64,000 bases of DNA from Cynocephalus volans. Lineage: Eukaryota; Chordata; Mammalia; Dermoptera; Cynocephalidae. A model generated the notes under the pieces. The model did not search any database. It saw only the letters and a program-made list of their open reading frames with translations, and was not told where the DNA came from. The stretch's first letter is position 1. Each line of letters begins with the position of its first letter. The position numbers and the translations under genes are program-made. Positions 1 through 12,106 of this stretch are shown here, in pieces. The DNA is taken from the NCBI RefSeq assembly GCF_027409185.1, contig NC_084462.1, positions 179,604,071 through 179,668,070 on the forward strand. Direction: 5' to 3'.

Positions 1-795
1 TTATTTCTAGGAAGAATTTTAAAAATGAATCCTACACACCTAAGGGACATGTTTTGATAAAGTAGTAAAAATTTAAAAAAAAAAAAACTTTAATAAGATG
101 ACATTGCTAAGATGCTCTATCTTGCTCTGTAATCTCGTTTCAAAAACACGGTGTTTTTGTAAAGTGTGGTCCCAACAGGAGGACAATTCATGAACTTCGC
201 ATCAAAAGACAATTCTTTATACAACAGTGCTAAAAATGGGACTTCTTTTCACATTCTTATAAATATGAAGCTCACCTGTTGCTTACAATTTTTTTAATTT
301 TGTATTTTCCAAGTGTGCATATTGTACACTTTTTGGGGATATGCTTAGTAATGCTATGTGTGATTTTTCTGGAGGTTGATAACTTTGCTTGCAGTAGATT
401 TTCTTTAAAAGAATGGGCAGTTACATGCATACTTCAAAAGTATTTTCCTGTAAAAAAAAAAAAAGTTATATAGGTTTTGTTTGCTATCTTAATTTTGGTT
501 GTATTCTTTGATGTTAACACATTTTGTATAATTGTATCGTATAGCTGTATTGAATCATGTAGTATCAAATATTAGATGTGATTTAATAGTGTTAATCAAT
601 TTAAACCCATTTTAGTCACTTTTTTTTTTTCCAAAAAATACTGCCAGATGCTGATGTTCAGTGTAATTTCTTTGCCTGTTCAGTTACAGAAAGTGGTGCT
701 CAGTTGTAGAATGTATTGTACCTTTCAACACCTGATGTGTACATCCCATGTAACAGAAAGGGCAACAATAAAATAGCGATCCTAAAGAAAGAGTA
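1..795 (+). other. YY1: YY1 3' UTR (proximal part), gene enters from left edge
   Basis: AT-rich non-coding sequence that I recognise as the end of the YY1 mRNA. Phrases such as TGTGCATATTGTACACTTTT, the A-run before GTTATATAGG and the closing GGGCAACAATAAAATAGC agree with the human 3' UTR as I remember it. No YY1 coding exon is in the window; the zinc-finger exons must lie to the left. YY1 encodes a zinc-finger transcription factor. Synteny supports the call, since SLC25A29 follows in the opposite orientation as in human 14q32.2. The 64-codon frame at 279-473 is UTR noise. Confidence 0.85.
767..772 (+). terminator. YY1: YY1 proximal polyadenylation signal
   Basis: Canonical AATAAA inside CAACAATAAAATAGCGATCC, with cleavage expected 10-25 bases downstream. 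A second AATAAA lies at 885-890 and may be used as an alternative. Confidence 0.75.
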
Positions 796-3700
796 TGGCA
801 GAAAAAGATCTGTAAGCACAGTCTTATTTTCTTTTGTTGTCCAGAATACTTATAATTCTTGAGCCGCCCAGAAATTGGAAGCTAAATAAAGCAACTCAAG
901 TTTCCTTTATTTTGCACTCAATTACAGTGACTTGTGATTAAAGCGATGCTTGGATATTTTAATACTTCCTACATGTCCTGAGTTTTGAGAGAGAGTAGGT
1001 AACAGGCACCCCGAGTTAAGGAACTACCTCAGAGTACCCCAGACCAGGCCTGTTGGTGATAGGATTTGATTTTAGCTCCCCGGCAAGCATGTGAGTGAAG
1101 CGTTTGTGCCGTGGCCTGAGCGCCTTCTCAAGGTAAGGTGCTAACCGGCAGCGGGGTGCACAGAGGGAAGGAAGACCAGGCCTTTTGGTGACTCTGGCTG
1201 CCTTCAGAGGCAGTTCCAGCAGGTCCTTGGCTTGTCTAACAAGAAATGCTTACGGTTGTTGGTTATTTGGTTTGAGAGCCTTTGTTCCTCCATCTAGTGG
1301 AGTCTTCATTAAATACTAGCAAGTGCGGCAGTTGAGCGCCAGTAGCTTAATTTCATGCTTCTAAATGGATACTGGGTGCAAGGTGATAAGATTATTAGAA
1401 AATTGTACTCAATGAGTACTTTACCTCTCACATTGTGACCTCTTTATGGTTATAATTTTTGAATTTTACTTAGGATTAAATACCAGACTTCTTGAATATT
1501 TTATAAACTGCCATGATACAGCAAAATCCCATTTATTCAAAATACATACTGTGTGTCTTTCTGTGCTGTATGCCTGACTCTGCAAGGAAAATAACGAACT
1601 AGCTAATAGATTTGTTTATAAAACGGCCAGGACACCATCAGGACAAACATGTAGCCCAGTCTCTTAACAGCTTCTCCATTGGTCCTGTACAGGAGGATTG
1701 GTAACCTAGTAACAGTGACCCCATGGCTCTTTGGAATTTTGAAGTGCCTTTCGAATCATAAATGAAAAATTTAACTTAAGACCCTTTTTTTTATTCATCC
1801 AGAATCTGTTATCCATTGAGTAGTTTGATGGAACTGAGTTAATCAGAAGACCCCAGCTGTTCTGTGGATAAGCCAGGCTTTGCTGTATCTGGCAGTCAGG
1901 AGAGAGGTAAGCCCATGGTGGAGGTCCCTTTCAAAGCTGAGTGCCCTGATGGGAATGTGTGATTCTTTGATTAGACCTGGACAGAGGCTTCTGTTGACGC
2001 CCATTCTGTAATCACCCATACCTTCCCTCTGCACCATCAGATTGAGTAGTCCTGGTATGGCTGTACTGAAATGCCACTCCAGCTGGTGGCTGTATTAGAA
2101 GTCCAGACCCACATCACCTTCGTCCTGCATTGTGCCGCACTAGAGCCTGGCCCAGGCACTGTCCTCAGGACCCCTGCCTAAGAGCCCACAGCAGAGTAGA
2201 CCTGTGCTGTGGAGAAGTCCTGCCAGCAGCCCTGAGAGCCATGCCATGACCTGCAGTAGCCAGGCTCCCGTGTGGAACGAGTCCCTCTTCCTCTGTGCCT
2301 TGATCCCTTGGGGGGTGCCTTTTGTCATCTCTTTTGTCCTTTTCTGTCTCTGAGTGGAATAGTCATCACTTCCCATGACACTCTGTCCGTGTCTTCTCAG
2401 TCTGCAGAGTTAACTTCTGTAAGGAGTTTAATGTAGGGTTGAAGAACACTTAATGTCCAAATTCCTTGTTGACATAGCACTCTGAATTTACAATAGTGTA
2501 GGAAACTAGTAAATGAGCAACAAGTGAGTAGTAAATGAGTAGAGGTAGTTCTCATTGGGCTTAACTTAAACCCATTTTGCTTGTGATTAGAATTTATAAT
2601 TTTGCAAAAGATGTAATTTACTAAAATTTGACATGGTGTTCTAACAGTGAGTCCATTGTCTTGAGGATTAATCTGATTTATACGTAAAACTGATAGACAT
2701 ATTTTCTTACATCTGAGCGGAAATAAATGCATGTTTCTAGCATATGTAATATAAAAACTCCAGAGGATAAGTTTACACTTAAGATGTTGTTTTCTATTTT
2801 TGAATTTCTTATTTTCCCCCTTTTTGGTAGTGGGATTGGGGGGGAGCATAATATTTGTATAAAGAACTGTCACCCCAGAGTGACATTTATTTTCCAAGGT
2901 GACAACTCATGCTGTTGATTTCATATGGTGTTTGTGTGCTTTGCCTAGACTCAAGGCCTGAGGATTTGAGGAAAATCAAGATTTATTTTTCTTATTTGGT
3001 TTTCATGAACAAGTTTTTCTAAATGTCACTTATTTTACTAAATTTGAGAAAGTAGGGCCCTTTAGTGGAATCGTGTGCCCAATGCCTGCCCATGTTCCAA
3101 GCAGAATTCTAGTTCGTTTCTTCACAAACAGGCAAGAGGTACTTACTACAGTCGGTGAGAAGCCTGGAGAGAGAGAGGTGCGCTTCTGCCTGAGTAGTCC
3201 TTTAAGAGGGCTTAAGTGGGCTTATTGCTGCCCCCACATCAGTTGTTATACTCTGCTTAGCAAAACTTAATGGGTTGTAACGTACTTCAGATCAGTTTCA
3301 AACTAGAATTTATGTCTATGGTACAGAGAAACCTGGCTCCATAAAATAAGTTTTGAATCAGAAACCTGATGATTCCACCACCCCCACACCCCACGTCCAG
3401 GCAGAGGAAATTCCTGTGTTACTACAGGCAGAGAATCACTTCCTGTGTCTCTGACTCCTCTGTGATCTGGAATCGGTGTGACTTAGAAAGTCCATGTTAT
3501 TAATCCTTAGCACCATACATTCCTTCTATTTTCTTGACACCTGGCCACCAGCAAGAACAAGAATCCCAGAGGTCGAACAGTGGTAAGAGCTGATGTTGCT
3601 CGCAGGTGTCCACTTGATGCCATGCCTGTGCCATGAGGCTTCCTCTAGCTAATCTGCTGGCCTGCTGAAGCCAGCTCTTTGCCTTTCACTGGATTGCCTT

Positions 3701-4945
3701 GGACCCCTGGCCTTGAGGGCCCCCTTGTCCTGGCTCCCATTGGCATTAGTGCGATTGCAGCACCTCTTCAGAGCTCAGGCCCAGCAGGTCCTGGCAGGTT
3801 CATTCCACTCAAACTTTTAACGCAAGAGGTGAGGGAGGAAGCCAAAACTCCAAGCTGTGCTTCCTTTTGGCTCTGGCCATGTGTTTTCTAGCCTGCTCTT
3901 TGACTTTACAGAACAGAAGGTGCTCCATGCCTTGAATCACTCTTGACTGCTCAACAGCGTTTGACCAGAGGGCTGGCTAGGTCTCATTCACCCTAAATCG
4001 CTGAACATTGATTTGTCTTGTTACTGCTCCCACTGTGGTGCCCTGGTTGCCTGAAGATGGTTTAAGTGCAGGCTCTTTAGATATCAAGCAGGAGACGGCT
4101 GGCCTGTCACCCACAAGGGGACAGCTACATGGCTAGGAGGCTTCCTGGCATCTGCGCTAGGCCTGAGTGGTCTGCATAATGCCAGAGAAGACCTTTAAGC
4201 TGGGACTATATCAAGACTTGATGGGAGGGACGAGTGGCATGTTGTTAACACACATCACCCCGTCCCCTTATAAAAACTAGAAGAGAATGTTGAAGTTGAA
4301 CATTGGCATTAGTGAGCAGCAAATCAGACTTCCCACAAATGGGGTATAAGAAGGTGTGAACTGCCAAACAGGGTTCTGGCCAAGCTACGCGGCCAGCCCC
4401 TAGGTTTCCAGCCAGCATTCTGGGAGTCTGCAGAGGGTGAGTGTGGTGGTATCATGTTCATCTGAAACACAAAGATTGATTTTCCACAAAGTGGCAAGTT
4501 TGCTGAAATTGACTACATTTCATTAAAGACACTCAGACGCCATAAGAAACAGCACTGGGGTGTTGGGGGAAGGGGGTTCTGTTCGCCGCTCTCCCTGGGG
4601 GCCACATACCGGCTGTGTATGCTGGGGAGGGGAGAAGGGCATCAGTACCAGGCAAAATTGTTTTTGTTCACTTTCTGGTAACATCTATAGGCCCTGGCTC
4701 AAGGACTTAGCATTGCGTCTCATGTACATCTTTTTCTTAAATGTTCTTTGCCATTTCTGGAATTGTCCTTCGTTTTTCCTTAGTTCATAGGTCATAGATG
4801 CAGAAATATTGTAGTATTTAAGGCATCCGCATCAAGCATCAGATGGCTTTGCATCCCAAAAATCATTGATAACTCAGTTTGAAGCACCAAGCATGTGTAA
4901 CATGGCTCTATAAAATATAATAAATGCATAATGTTAAGCTTTTTA
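796..4945 (+). other. YY1: possible extended YY1 3' UTR
   Basis: No coding exon is recognisable here. The stretch is AT-rich, has few obvious recent repeats, and ends in a good polyadenylation context (AATAAA at 4919-4924 followed by TG/T-rich sequence). Long YY1 transcripts are known, and the remaining gap to SLC25A29 (about 6.8 kb) would then be similar to the human gap as I recall it. This is inference; the region could equally be intergenic. The longest frame (166 codons, minus strand, 2397-2897) resembles no known family. Confidence 0.4.
4919..4924 (+). terminator. YY1: candidate distal YY1 polyadenylation signal
   Basis: AATAAA within ATATAATAAATGCATAATG, followed about 30 bases later by a T/G-rich element (GTGATTCGTTTGTTCC). 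This arrangement is typical of a functional poly(A) site. Assignment to YY1 is inferred from strand and position only. Confidence 0.4.
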
Positions 4946-6205
4946 ATGCCTGTGATTCGTTTGTTCCTCACTCCTCTGTGCCATTTCTTTTGCCGGGTAT
5001 CATTACACATGAAGCCTGGCAATAAGCTCCCGCCTGGTCTGAGGCAGCCTGAGCTGGCCGGGGCAAGTCCTGTGGCTCTCTTTCTCACAGGAAAGGAAAC
5101 TCCCAGCATTCATTCAGTCTCTCACCAGCAAGAAAGGCTTCCTAACATAACCTTTCAGCTCCAAGGTGGACTAAAGGGCCAGAAGGAGTTTTATTGAGAA
5201 CCTCACCCACTTTTCAGAAAGCACAGCCAAATGAAATTCCCATGCGGCTGGGCCTGTGATCCCCAGTGTCAGCCCTGGAAGCTCCAGAGCCGAAGAGGAA
5301 AGCTTGCTGACTGGGGCCAACTCTCACAAGAACATGAAAAAATACGCTGAGCGCTACTTAGGATTTGGCCAGCAGCAAAACGCAGCGCAGGGTTTTCCTC
5401 CCCCTGGCTGGGGCCCTGGTGTCTGGTGTGCTGCAGAGTGGGGTTCATTATTACTCTAACATACGTGACTTCTTTGCTAATGACGGAAGGGGCTGCTGAC
5501 AGAATGTTGCTGAGGTGGAAAGTCTCAGGCCTGTGCGAGCCCAGAACTGCTCGGTGGAGGCCCAAGGTAGAGTTGAGCTGAGGAACAGGCACAGTGAGAA
5601 ATAGTGTGGGCATCAGAAGAATTTAGATGGAAAGGAACTAAGGGCTTTGGAATTGCTTTCTGTAGCCACCTCCAGATAAAAATGAAACCCATGTCTCTCC
5701 TTTACACTTGCCTGGATCTCTGCCTGGCTGTAATAATATTTGAGAACCTAACTGCCCAGGGCTGAATTAGGCCTTTCATTTACTCCTCCAAATCACTCTT
5801 TGAAGAACTAGGTAGCAGTATTCCCATGTTGTGGGTGAGGAAACAAGCTCAGAGGTTTACTTGGAAAAGTCCAGGCAGCCAGAATTCAAAACCCAGGCAC
5901 GCCTGGCTTCCCCTGTACTCTGCTTACCACTGGCCCTTGTCCTGAAGTCATCTCCAAGCCCCTTTCATAGAAGCCCCGGTCCTTGTTTACAGAGCACTGC
6001 CTCCGAGCATGGTGGCCTTTCTGCTCCAGGACAGTGGATCTCCTGTCCTTGGATGCTTCCCCTCAGGACTCCCCAGCTGCCAGCCACCTCAGCTCCTCCT
6101 CCCGGTCCCAGCTGCTCCCCTCAAGCCTCGCTGACGACCAGACTGTGCCCCTCTCCTAACCGAGTCCTCGGCATGGGTCTCAGCACCTATCAAAACATGC
6201 AGCGG

Positions 6206-6379
6206 GGGCCGGCCCGTGGCTCACTCAGGAGAGTGCGGTGCTGATAACACCAAGGCCACGGGTTCGGATCCTATATAGGGATGGCCGGTTTGCTCACTGG
6301 CTGAGCGTGGTGCTGACAACACCAAGCCAAGGGTTGAGATCCCCTTACCGGTCGTCATCTTTAAAAAAAAAAAAAAAAA
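6206..6379 (+). mobile_element. CYN SINE, tRNA-Ile dimer
   Basis: Two tRNA-Ile-like units in tandem (GGCCGGCCCGTGGCTCACTC, then GGCCGGTTTGCTCACTGGC), each with the GGTGCTGATAACACCAAGG-type anticodon arm, followed by an A-tail. A 9-bp target-site duplication, ATGCAGCGG, lies at 6197-6205 and 6380-6388. Confidence 0.9.
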
Positions 6380-6649
6380 ATGCAGCGGCTCCCCATTTCC
6401 TACTGGGAAAAAAAAAAAAATCCAAAGTTTTCATGCACTCTCAAAGGTCAGCCCCAGCCTTGACCTGTTTTCCAACCTCTCCTAAGTGATTGCTGCACAG
6501 CCCTGGCCCTGGCCGCCCTCTTGAAATTTTTCATTTCCAACGCTTCCCTATCCTTGGATTCCTGGGCGAATACTGAGCACAATTGCGTGTCAGGCCCTGT
6601 TGTAGGCACTAATGGTACTGCCCTAGTGGCACTTGCGTTACACCTAGTG

Positions 6650-7450
6650 CGGGCGAGCGCTATGAGCAGAGTGAGGGGCTGCGGGGAAGAGGAGGGCCGG
6701 CTGACAGCGGGCTTCCTCGGCCACCGCTTCTGTACCACACCCTGTGGATGCTCAGGAGCCGCTGGCCAGACGCCTCCCCCGTCCCTGGCCCCCAGACTGT
6801 CGCTCACCCTCACCCCGCCAGACCCTTCTCCCGGGCCTTGGCCACGCCTCCGCCCTGCCTCTCCCAGCCCGCGAGGTTCAGGGGCCCCCCTTAGGCTCCT
6901 CTGGCCTGGACCACCCCGCAGAGCCCGGAGGGGCGCCTCCACTTCCGGCCGTGAGGGGGCGCTGTGCTGCGCGGCGCAGGCGTGGGGCTGGGGCGCGTCC
7001 GTGCTCGCGGCGGCCCCCGTGCCACCATTGCCCTCCGCGGACACGGAGCAAGGCCGGTTAAGGAAGGCCTTGGAGTTGGGCCAGAGGTGCACATGACCGT
7101 GGGCAAGTGGGAGCCTCGTTTTCGTCACCACCGTGACAGGCGGGGGACACGTGGGCTGGGTCAGCACGCAGGGCCAGGGGGGTCGTAGGGGGAGGGGAGG
7201 CGGCGGTCGTGATGCCCCTGTAGGGAGCGGAGGGGACACGTTCCAGGAGAGCCCCACCTGAGCCTGGCCTGGAGTTGGGAGGGACCCGGGTGCACCCCCA
7301 GAGCCGTGAGAGGTGCGGCGCCCCAGGAGGATGGGGCGAGGAGATCCAGCGGCCCAGGCCTTGGGAGGGATGTGGGACAGGAGCAGGTCTGGGGGAGAAG
7401 GACCCAAGCGGCGCGGGAGGTCTGAGGGCCCTCAGTGTAGGGGGTTGGAA
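6650..7450. promoter_or_regulatory. GC-rich, CpG-containing patch between genes
   Basis: Locally high GC with several CpGs, densest around 6900-7030, with no matching exon. It contains a strong CTCF-like motif at 6946-6964. It may be an insulator or enhancer rather than a promoter; no gene start is visible next to it. Confidence 0.4.
6946..6964 (+). promoter_or_regulatory. CTCF-like binding motif
   Basis: CGGCCGTGAGGGGGCGCTG matches the CTCF consensus TGGCCACCAGGGGGCGCTA at nearly all informative positions, including the AGGGGGCGCT core. Occupancy cannot be seen from sequence. Confidence 0.6.
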
Positions 7451-9384
7451 GGGAGGGACCGTGGGACCCTCCGTGCTGGGGCTGCTTTTCCTCTCGCGCC
7501 ACGGCATTGGTGGGTGGTCCTTGGTAAGTACTGATGCCACTCCTGTCCTCCCAGGGCCACGCCCCAGCCTGTCTCCAGCCTGGCCAACCAGTCCTGTGCC
7601 CCCAGCCAGTCACCTCCTCACCATCACCATCGGCCCGCAGCTCCCCTCCTGACATCACAATCTCCTACATGCTTGCCTTTCTTGCCTCTCTCTGTACTTG
7701 CCTGGCCAAGCCCAACCTGGCCCTGAACTCCACAGCCTTTGCCCTCATTCATTCATTCAGCAGCACACTTTACTCCCCCTGGCCCTTATAGAGCTAAGGG
7801 AGAGGTCAGGGAGATAAACAAGAAATGAGCAAGTACTGTCATCATATCAAATGGAGCTCACCATGCTTTCCTCTGTGTCCACTTCCTGCACTGTGTCCCC
7901 ACTGCAGAGAATGTCCCCACCATCAACAGAGGCATTCAAGCCAGAACTCCCAAACTTATTCACCCAAACTTTATGGAGCATCATTACAGTCTGCGTGGCA
8001 TGGGCTGGCCTGGAGCATGGTCGGGGAGAGCTGGGTGTGTGGGCAATGCCATCTCAGAGGGACCAGCTGGAGTCCTGGCTTAGCCAGGTGGGTGTGGGGG
8101 GCCAGTGTCCCCCATGGGCCCAGGGGAGGTCAAGCTGTAGGGGAGCAAGGGGCAGCCGGGACATTGGCCCAGCCCCCTGCAGCCACTGCCCCTTCCCTGG
8201 TGTGCCCTGGTCACTGTGGACTCTGGCCCCCTGGGTCTTTCCCAGTCCCCTGGGGAGTTGATGAACCCAATATTGCTTCTGCCTGTCAGTGGGCAGGTGG
8301 CACCATGAGGGCATGGGTGAGAGAGCCACAAGCCAAAAGGAGGATGAGCACTGGGGGCACTCAGCGTGGGTCCTGCCACTCCAGAGGTGTCTGTGACTTG
8401 CAGCCACCCAGTTGGCCACACAGGAGTCTAGGTGGGACAGGCCAGGCCAATCCCGGCTCTCGGGAAACTGCTGCTGGGTGAAGGATGATCCGTCAGATAC
8501 ATGACCAAGCCTCAGGCAGGGGCGCAGTGAGGGCCATGGCCTGCCCCTCTGGTGTCCTCTGCTGCAAAATGGAGAGTGGCACTGACCTTGTAGGGCTGTT
8601 GAGAGGAGGAGGGCAGGTGTGCAAAAGGCTGAGCCACTGTCTTTACAGTCATGAGAACCCGCCAAGTGCAGGGAGGGCTGGTGATGGTCCCAACTCTGTG
8701 AGGGATGCGGGGCTCACGGGTGCTTTTTATTTTGTGTGAAACTCAAGAGGCCCAGGCCAGAGATGGGTGGCACGAGGAGGATTATGCCTCGTCCAAAGGG
8801 ATCAAAAGAGCAAGGGAAAGAGTTGGTGTGTGTGAGCCCAGCGTGGGCGCTGGAGCGGATGCTGCTTCTGCAGGGCTGGTCTCCTGCACTGGGGAAAGTG
8901 GGAAAAAGCAGTTTCTTGTGTTTAGACTCAATTTTTCTCCCTGACGGCCTGGCCAGGGAGGAGGGCCGTTTTGCCTGAACTCTGTGCCAAAGACCTGAGC
9001 TCCAGCCCTCACCAGGCCTGTCCCCTTCTCGCCACTCCTTCAGGCTTTGAAACCCGCAGTGCCCCCCACCCCACACACACCATTCTGTACTTCCAGGCAC
9101 CTTGGCCCCTTTTCAGCAGGAAGAAGAGGGCAGGGTCAGAGGTCAGGATGTGCCTCAGGTGCATTGATCTGTTTTACAAAGTGTTCTCAGAAGCCCCACC
9201 CGCTGACTTCTGCTGTCATCTCACCGGCCCGATCTGGGACATGGGGCAACCTCTAGCCATAAAGGAGTCTGGGAAGGTGCATACCTTTATCTGGACATAC
9301 TGAAGCCCAGAATGAATTGGGGTTCTGTTCGAAAAGAAGGGCAGGATGGATTTTAAGTTGGCACCTGGGAATCTCTGCCACCAT

Positions 9385-9600
9385 CTTCAAGGCACTGCTC
9401 TGTGATCTGGCCTGGTGGCCTCTCCAATTTCATGGCCCCACTGTCGTCCAGGTCCCTGCAGTGGCCACACTGCCCTCCTTCCACTCTTCCCACCTCTGGG
9501 CCTTGGCTCCACCTCACTGTTCCCTCCACGGCCCGGCCAGCTGCGGCTCTTTCTCCAAGACCAGCTCAGACTCTCCACCTAGGGACTCTCCCAGGCCTAA
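9385..9600 (+). repeat. L2-like fragment
   Basis: The wording (TCTGTGATCTGGCCTGGTGG, CTGCAGTGGCCACACTG, CCTTCCACTCTTCCC) follows the 3' portion of mammalian L2 LINEs. It is old and diverged, and boundaries are approximate. Confidence 0.45.
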
Positions 9601-9649
9601 GTGGGTAAGTAAATCAAGGACCGTTCACCAATGAAATGCCATGCAACTC

Positions 9650-10115
9650 GTAACATGAATTCTGTTCCCCCAAAGATATGGTGAAGTCCTAACCCCAGGT
9701 ACCTGTGAATTTGACCTTATTTGGAAACAGGGTCTTTTTAGATGTTTTTAGTTAAGATGAGGTCATACTAGAATAGGATGAGCCCTTAATCCAGTCTAAC
9801 TGGCTGACTTCCTTATAAAAAGAGAAGACAGACAGACAGACACACAGGGAGAGAAGGCTGCGTGGGGACGGACGCGGTGACTGGAGCGATGCATCTACGA
9901 GCTAAGGAGCACTGCGGGTTGCCGCTGCCACCAGAAGCTGGGAAGAGGCCAGGAACGGCTTGTCCCTCAGAAGCTCCAGAAGGAACCAGACCTGCCTACA
10001 CCTGAATTTTGGTCCTACAGAACTGGGACAGAGTCAGTTTCTGTCATTGTAACCACAGTTTGTGGGGGTTTTTTTTGTTTTTTTTGTTTTTTACAGCACC
10101 TCTAGGAAACTAATA
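9650..10115 (+). mobile_element. MaLR/MLT1-like LTR fragment
   Basis: Contains landmarks shared by dispersed mammalian MLT1-type LTRs: GAAGTCCTAACCCC, GACCTTATTTGGAAACAGGG, TTCCTTATAAAAAGAG, CCACCAGAAGCTGGG and the closing AACTAATACAATC. Strongly diverged; the subfamily is not assigned. Confidence 0.5.
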
Positions 10116-11554
10116 CAATCTCCAAGATCACTGTCAAGTGGGGAGAGCAAAGGACAGAACAGTCAGTGCTTCGGCCGCACTTGGTGAGGGGTGATGTTCC
10201 CGTGTGCTGGGACTTACCCGGCATGTGTTGGGATGTCCGCCAGGAACTGGAGCTGTCCTTGACTCTGGGGAGGGACCCCTGGCTCTAGGAAGAGGTGGGG
10301 AGGTTTTTCTCTTCACTGCACGGCCTGGATTCTGTTTGCATTTTTTATTTTTTACCTCCTTCATATATTACTAAATCCAAATAAAATAATTCAAATCAGG
10401 GAGAAAATAAAATGTAATATGAATTCATAAAAAACAAAACACCGGCCCTCTCCCCAGATTTGTTGGTGATGTTTAGTGATCGGCTCTTGGGATGGGAGTG
10501 GGGGCCGTGCTTTGAAGCATTTGCTGACTTCTCCGGTATCGTGCTCTCACTGTGGCCAGCATGAGGTCACTGAATTGGGAAGCGGTAGGGAGCTGCAGCT
10601 TCAAGCACCCCCAAATTGCTCTGTCACATCACTCCTCACTGCTGAAGGTTCTGCTGTTCTGTTTAGTGTCCCCACTAGGCCATAAGCCCACAGAGGGCAG
10701 GTGGCAGCAGGGTGTGGTGGCTGCTGCCTCCCTAGAACCTGAAGCAGCCGAAGTGATCAATTCCTGGGAAGGGTCATTTTGGGGCCTTTCGGAAAAGTGC
10801 AGATGTGTGGAAAGATCTAGGGCAATGGGGATGTTGAGGACACCTTGGCCACATGCCCCACCCAGGCTGTGCCTTAGAGGTGCAGCCACCCAGGATCAGA
10901 GGTGAAGGGTCTGTCCAAGGGCACCAAGCTGGGAGTGGAGGAGCCAGGGAAGGGCCACCCTTCTGTGCCCATGGCCAGGGTGTGTCCCCAGCCCTGGGCA
11001 CTTCCCCTGGTTTCTTTCAGAAGAGAAGTGACAGAGGCCAGGGGACCACAGGGATCATCAGTCAGCTCCTTCCTGGCTCCTGCCCCTGGAAACTGCAGAC
11101 AAGCTTGACTTCACAGGCTGGCACTGGGGATTAGAGAGCAACACGGCACAAGAGAGCTGGGGCCTCTCCTGGAGGGGGCTGACCCCTCTTCCCTTGCCTG
11201 GGGGTCGAGGGCTTTTGGCTCAGCAGTTCGGAAGAGCCATTGGGCTGGTAGCTGCAGAGGTTCAGGGCAGCCGGGGCTGACTCCAGGAGCCTGAGCAGAA
11301 GGGGTGGGGAGGGAAGTGCTGGCAAACCTCCCAGACCTCCTCCAGGAAGCCCTCAGGGACCTCTTATGCTGGGTTAGGTCCTGCCATGTGCAAATTGCTT
11401 GGGTGGCTGAGACGGAAGCTCCGCTCAGACCACCCTTCTTCCAGGAAGCTGTTTCTGGTCCCGGCCCCCTCCCCTGTTGCCTCTTGTGCCCTCATCACAG
11501 GCCTCCCATCACCGGGATAACAACATCCAAGGGGCATTTGCTGAATGGCTGAGA

Positions 11555-11685
11555 CAACGCCCAGCATGTTTACAAGCTTTACCTCACTCAATCCTCACCC
11601 CTGCATTAGCTTACCTTGCAGATGAGGAAACTGAGGCACTCAGGGCTGCTGTCAGGATCCGAGGGCACACCAACCACTGAACTGG
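11555..11685 (+). repeat. MIR SINE fragment
   Basis: Shows the MIR core: CTCACTCAATCCTCACCCCT, GCAGATGAGGAAACTGAGGC and a degenerate tail. Ancient copy without target-site duplications. Confidence 0.6.
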
Positions 11686-11773
11686 CTCCTATTCCAGGGT
11701 GAGGGTGGGGAATGAAGCCCTTCCTCCAAAACATACAAACAAAGCCTCACCCACTTAAAAAAACAAAGAATAC

Positions 11774-11779
11774 TTTATT
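11774..11779 (-). terminator. SLC25A29: SLC25A29 polyadenylation signal
   Basis: TTTATT on the plus strand reads AATAAA on the minus strand (GGGAATAAAGTATTC). It is the first canonical signal downstream of the SLC25A29 stop that is not part of a SINE tail. Confidence 0.65.
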
Positions 11780-11938
11780 CCCTCACCACATTGTACAGAG
11801 CTGTGGTCTTGTCTTCGCTGAGCACAACTTGCCTCCTGGGAGAGCTTGTCACATTCCCCAGGATGCCCAGCCTGGAGCTGCTGTCTTCTACCACAGAAGG
11901 CTCAAACTGGCCACACCCGTGCCCACTACCAAGCCCTT

Positions 11939-12106
11939 TTTTTTTTTTTTTTAAAGATGACTGGTAAGGGGATCTTAACCCTTGACTTGGTGCAGTCAGC
12001 ACCACGCTCTCCCAAGTGAGCCATGGCCATCCCTATATGGGATCCGAACCCGGGGCCTTGGTGCTATCAGCACCACACTCTCTTGAGTGAGCCACGGGCC
12101 GGCCCC
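11939..12106 (-). mobile_element. CYN SINE dimer in SLC25A29 3' UTR
   Basis: Poly(T) followed by the reverse complement of two tRNA-Ile-like units. The 13-bp target-site duplication is CTACCAAGCCCTT (11926-11938) and CTACCAGGCCCTT (12107-12119), with one mismatch. It is sense-oriented relative to the SLC25A29 transcript. Confidence 0.9.

Larger units (their letters stand above)
4946..11755. other. intergenic region between YY1 and SLC25A29
   Basis: No gene could be supported. It contains a weak MIR-like fragment (about 5735-5905), a CYN SINE dimer (6206-6379), a GC-rich patch with a CTCF-like motif (about 6650-7450), an L2-like fragment (9385-9600), an MLT1-like LTR (9650-10115) and a MIR (11555-11685). 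The long frames at 6448-7660 on both strands overlap one another and come from high GC content. Confidence 0.7.

Noticed and set aside
6448-7660. Several long frames (up to 319 codons) on both strands
   Set aside because: Mutually overlapping Pro/Arg-rich readings of a GC-rich patch without splice or family support.
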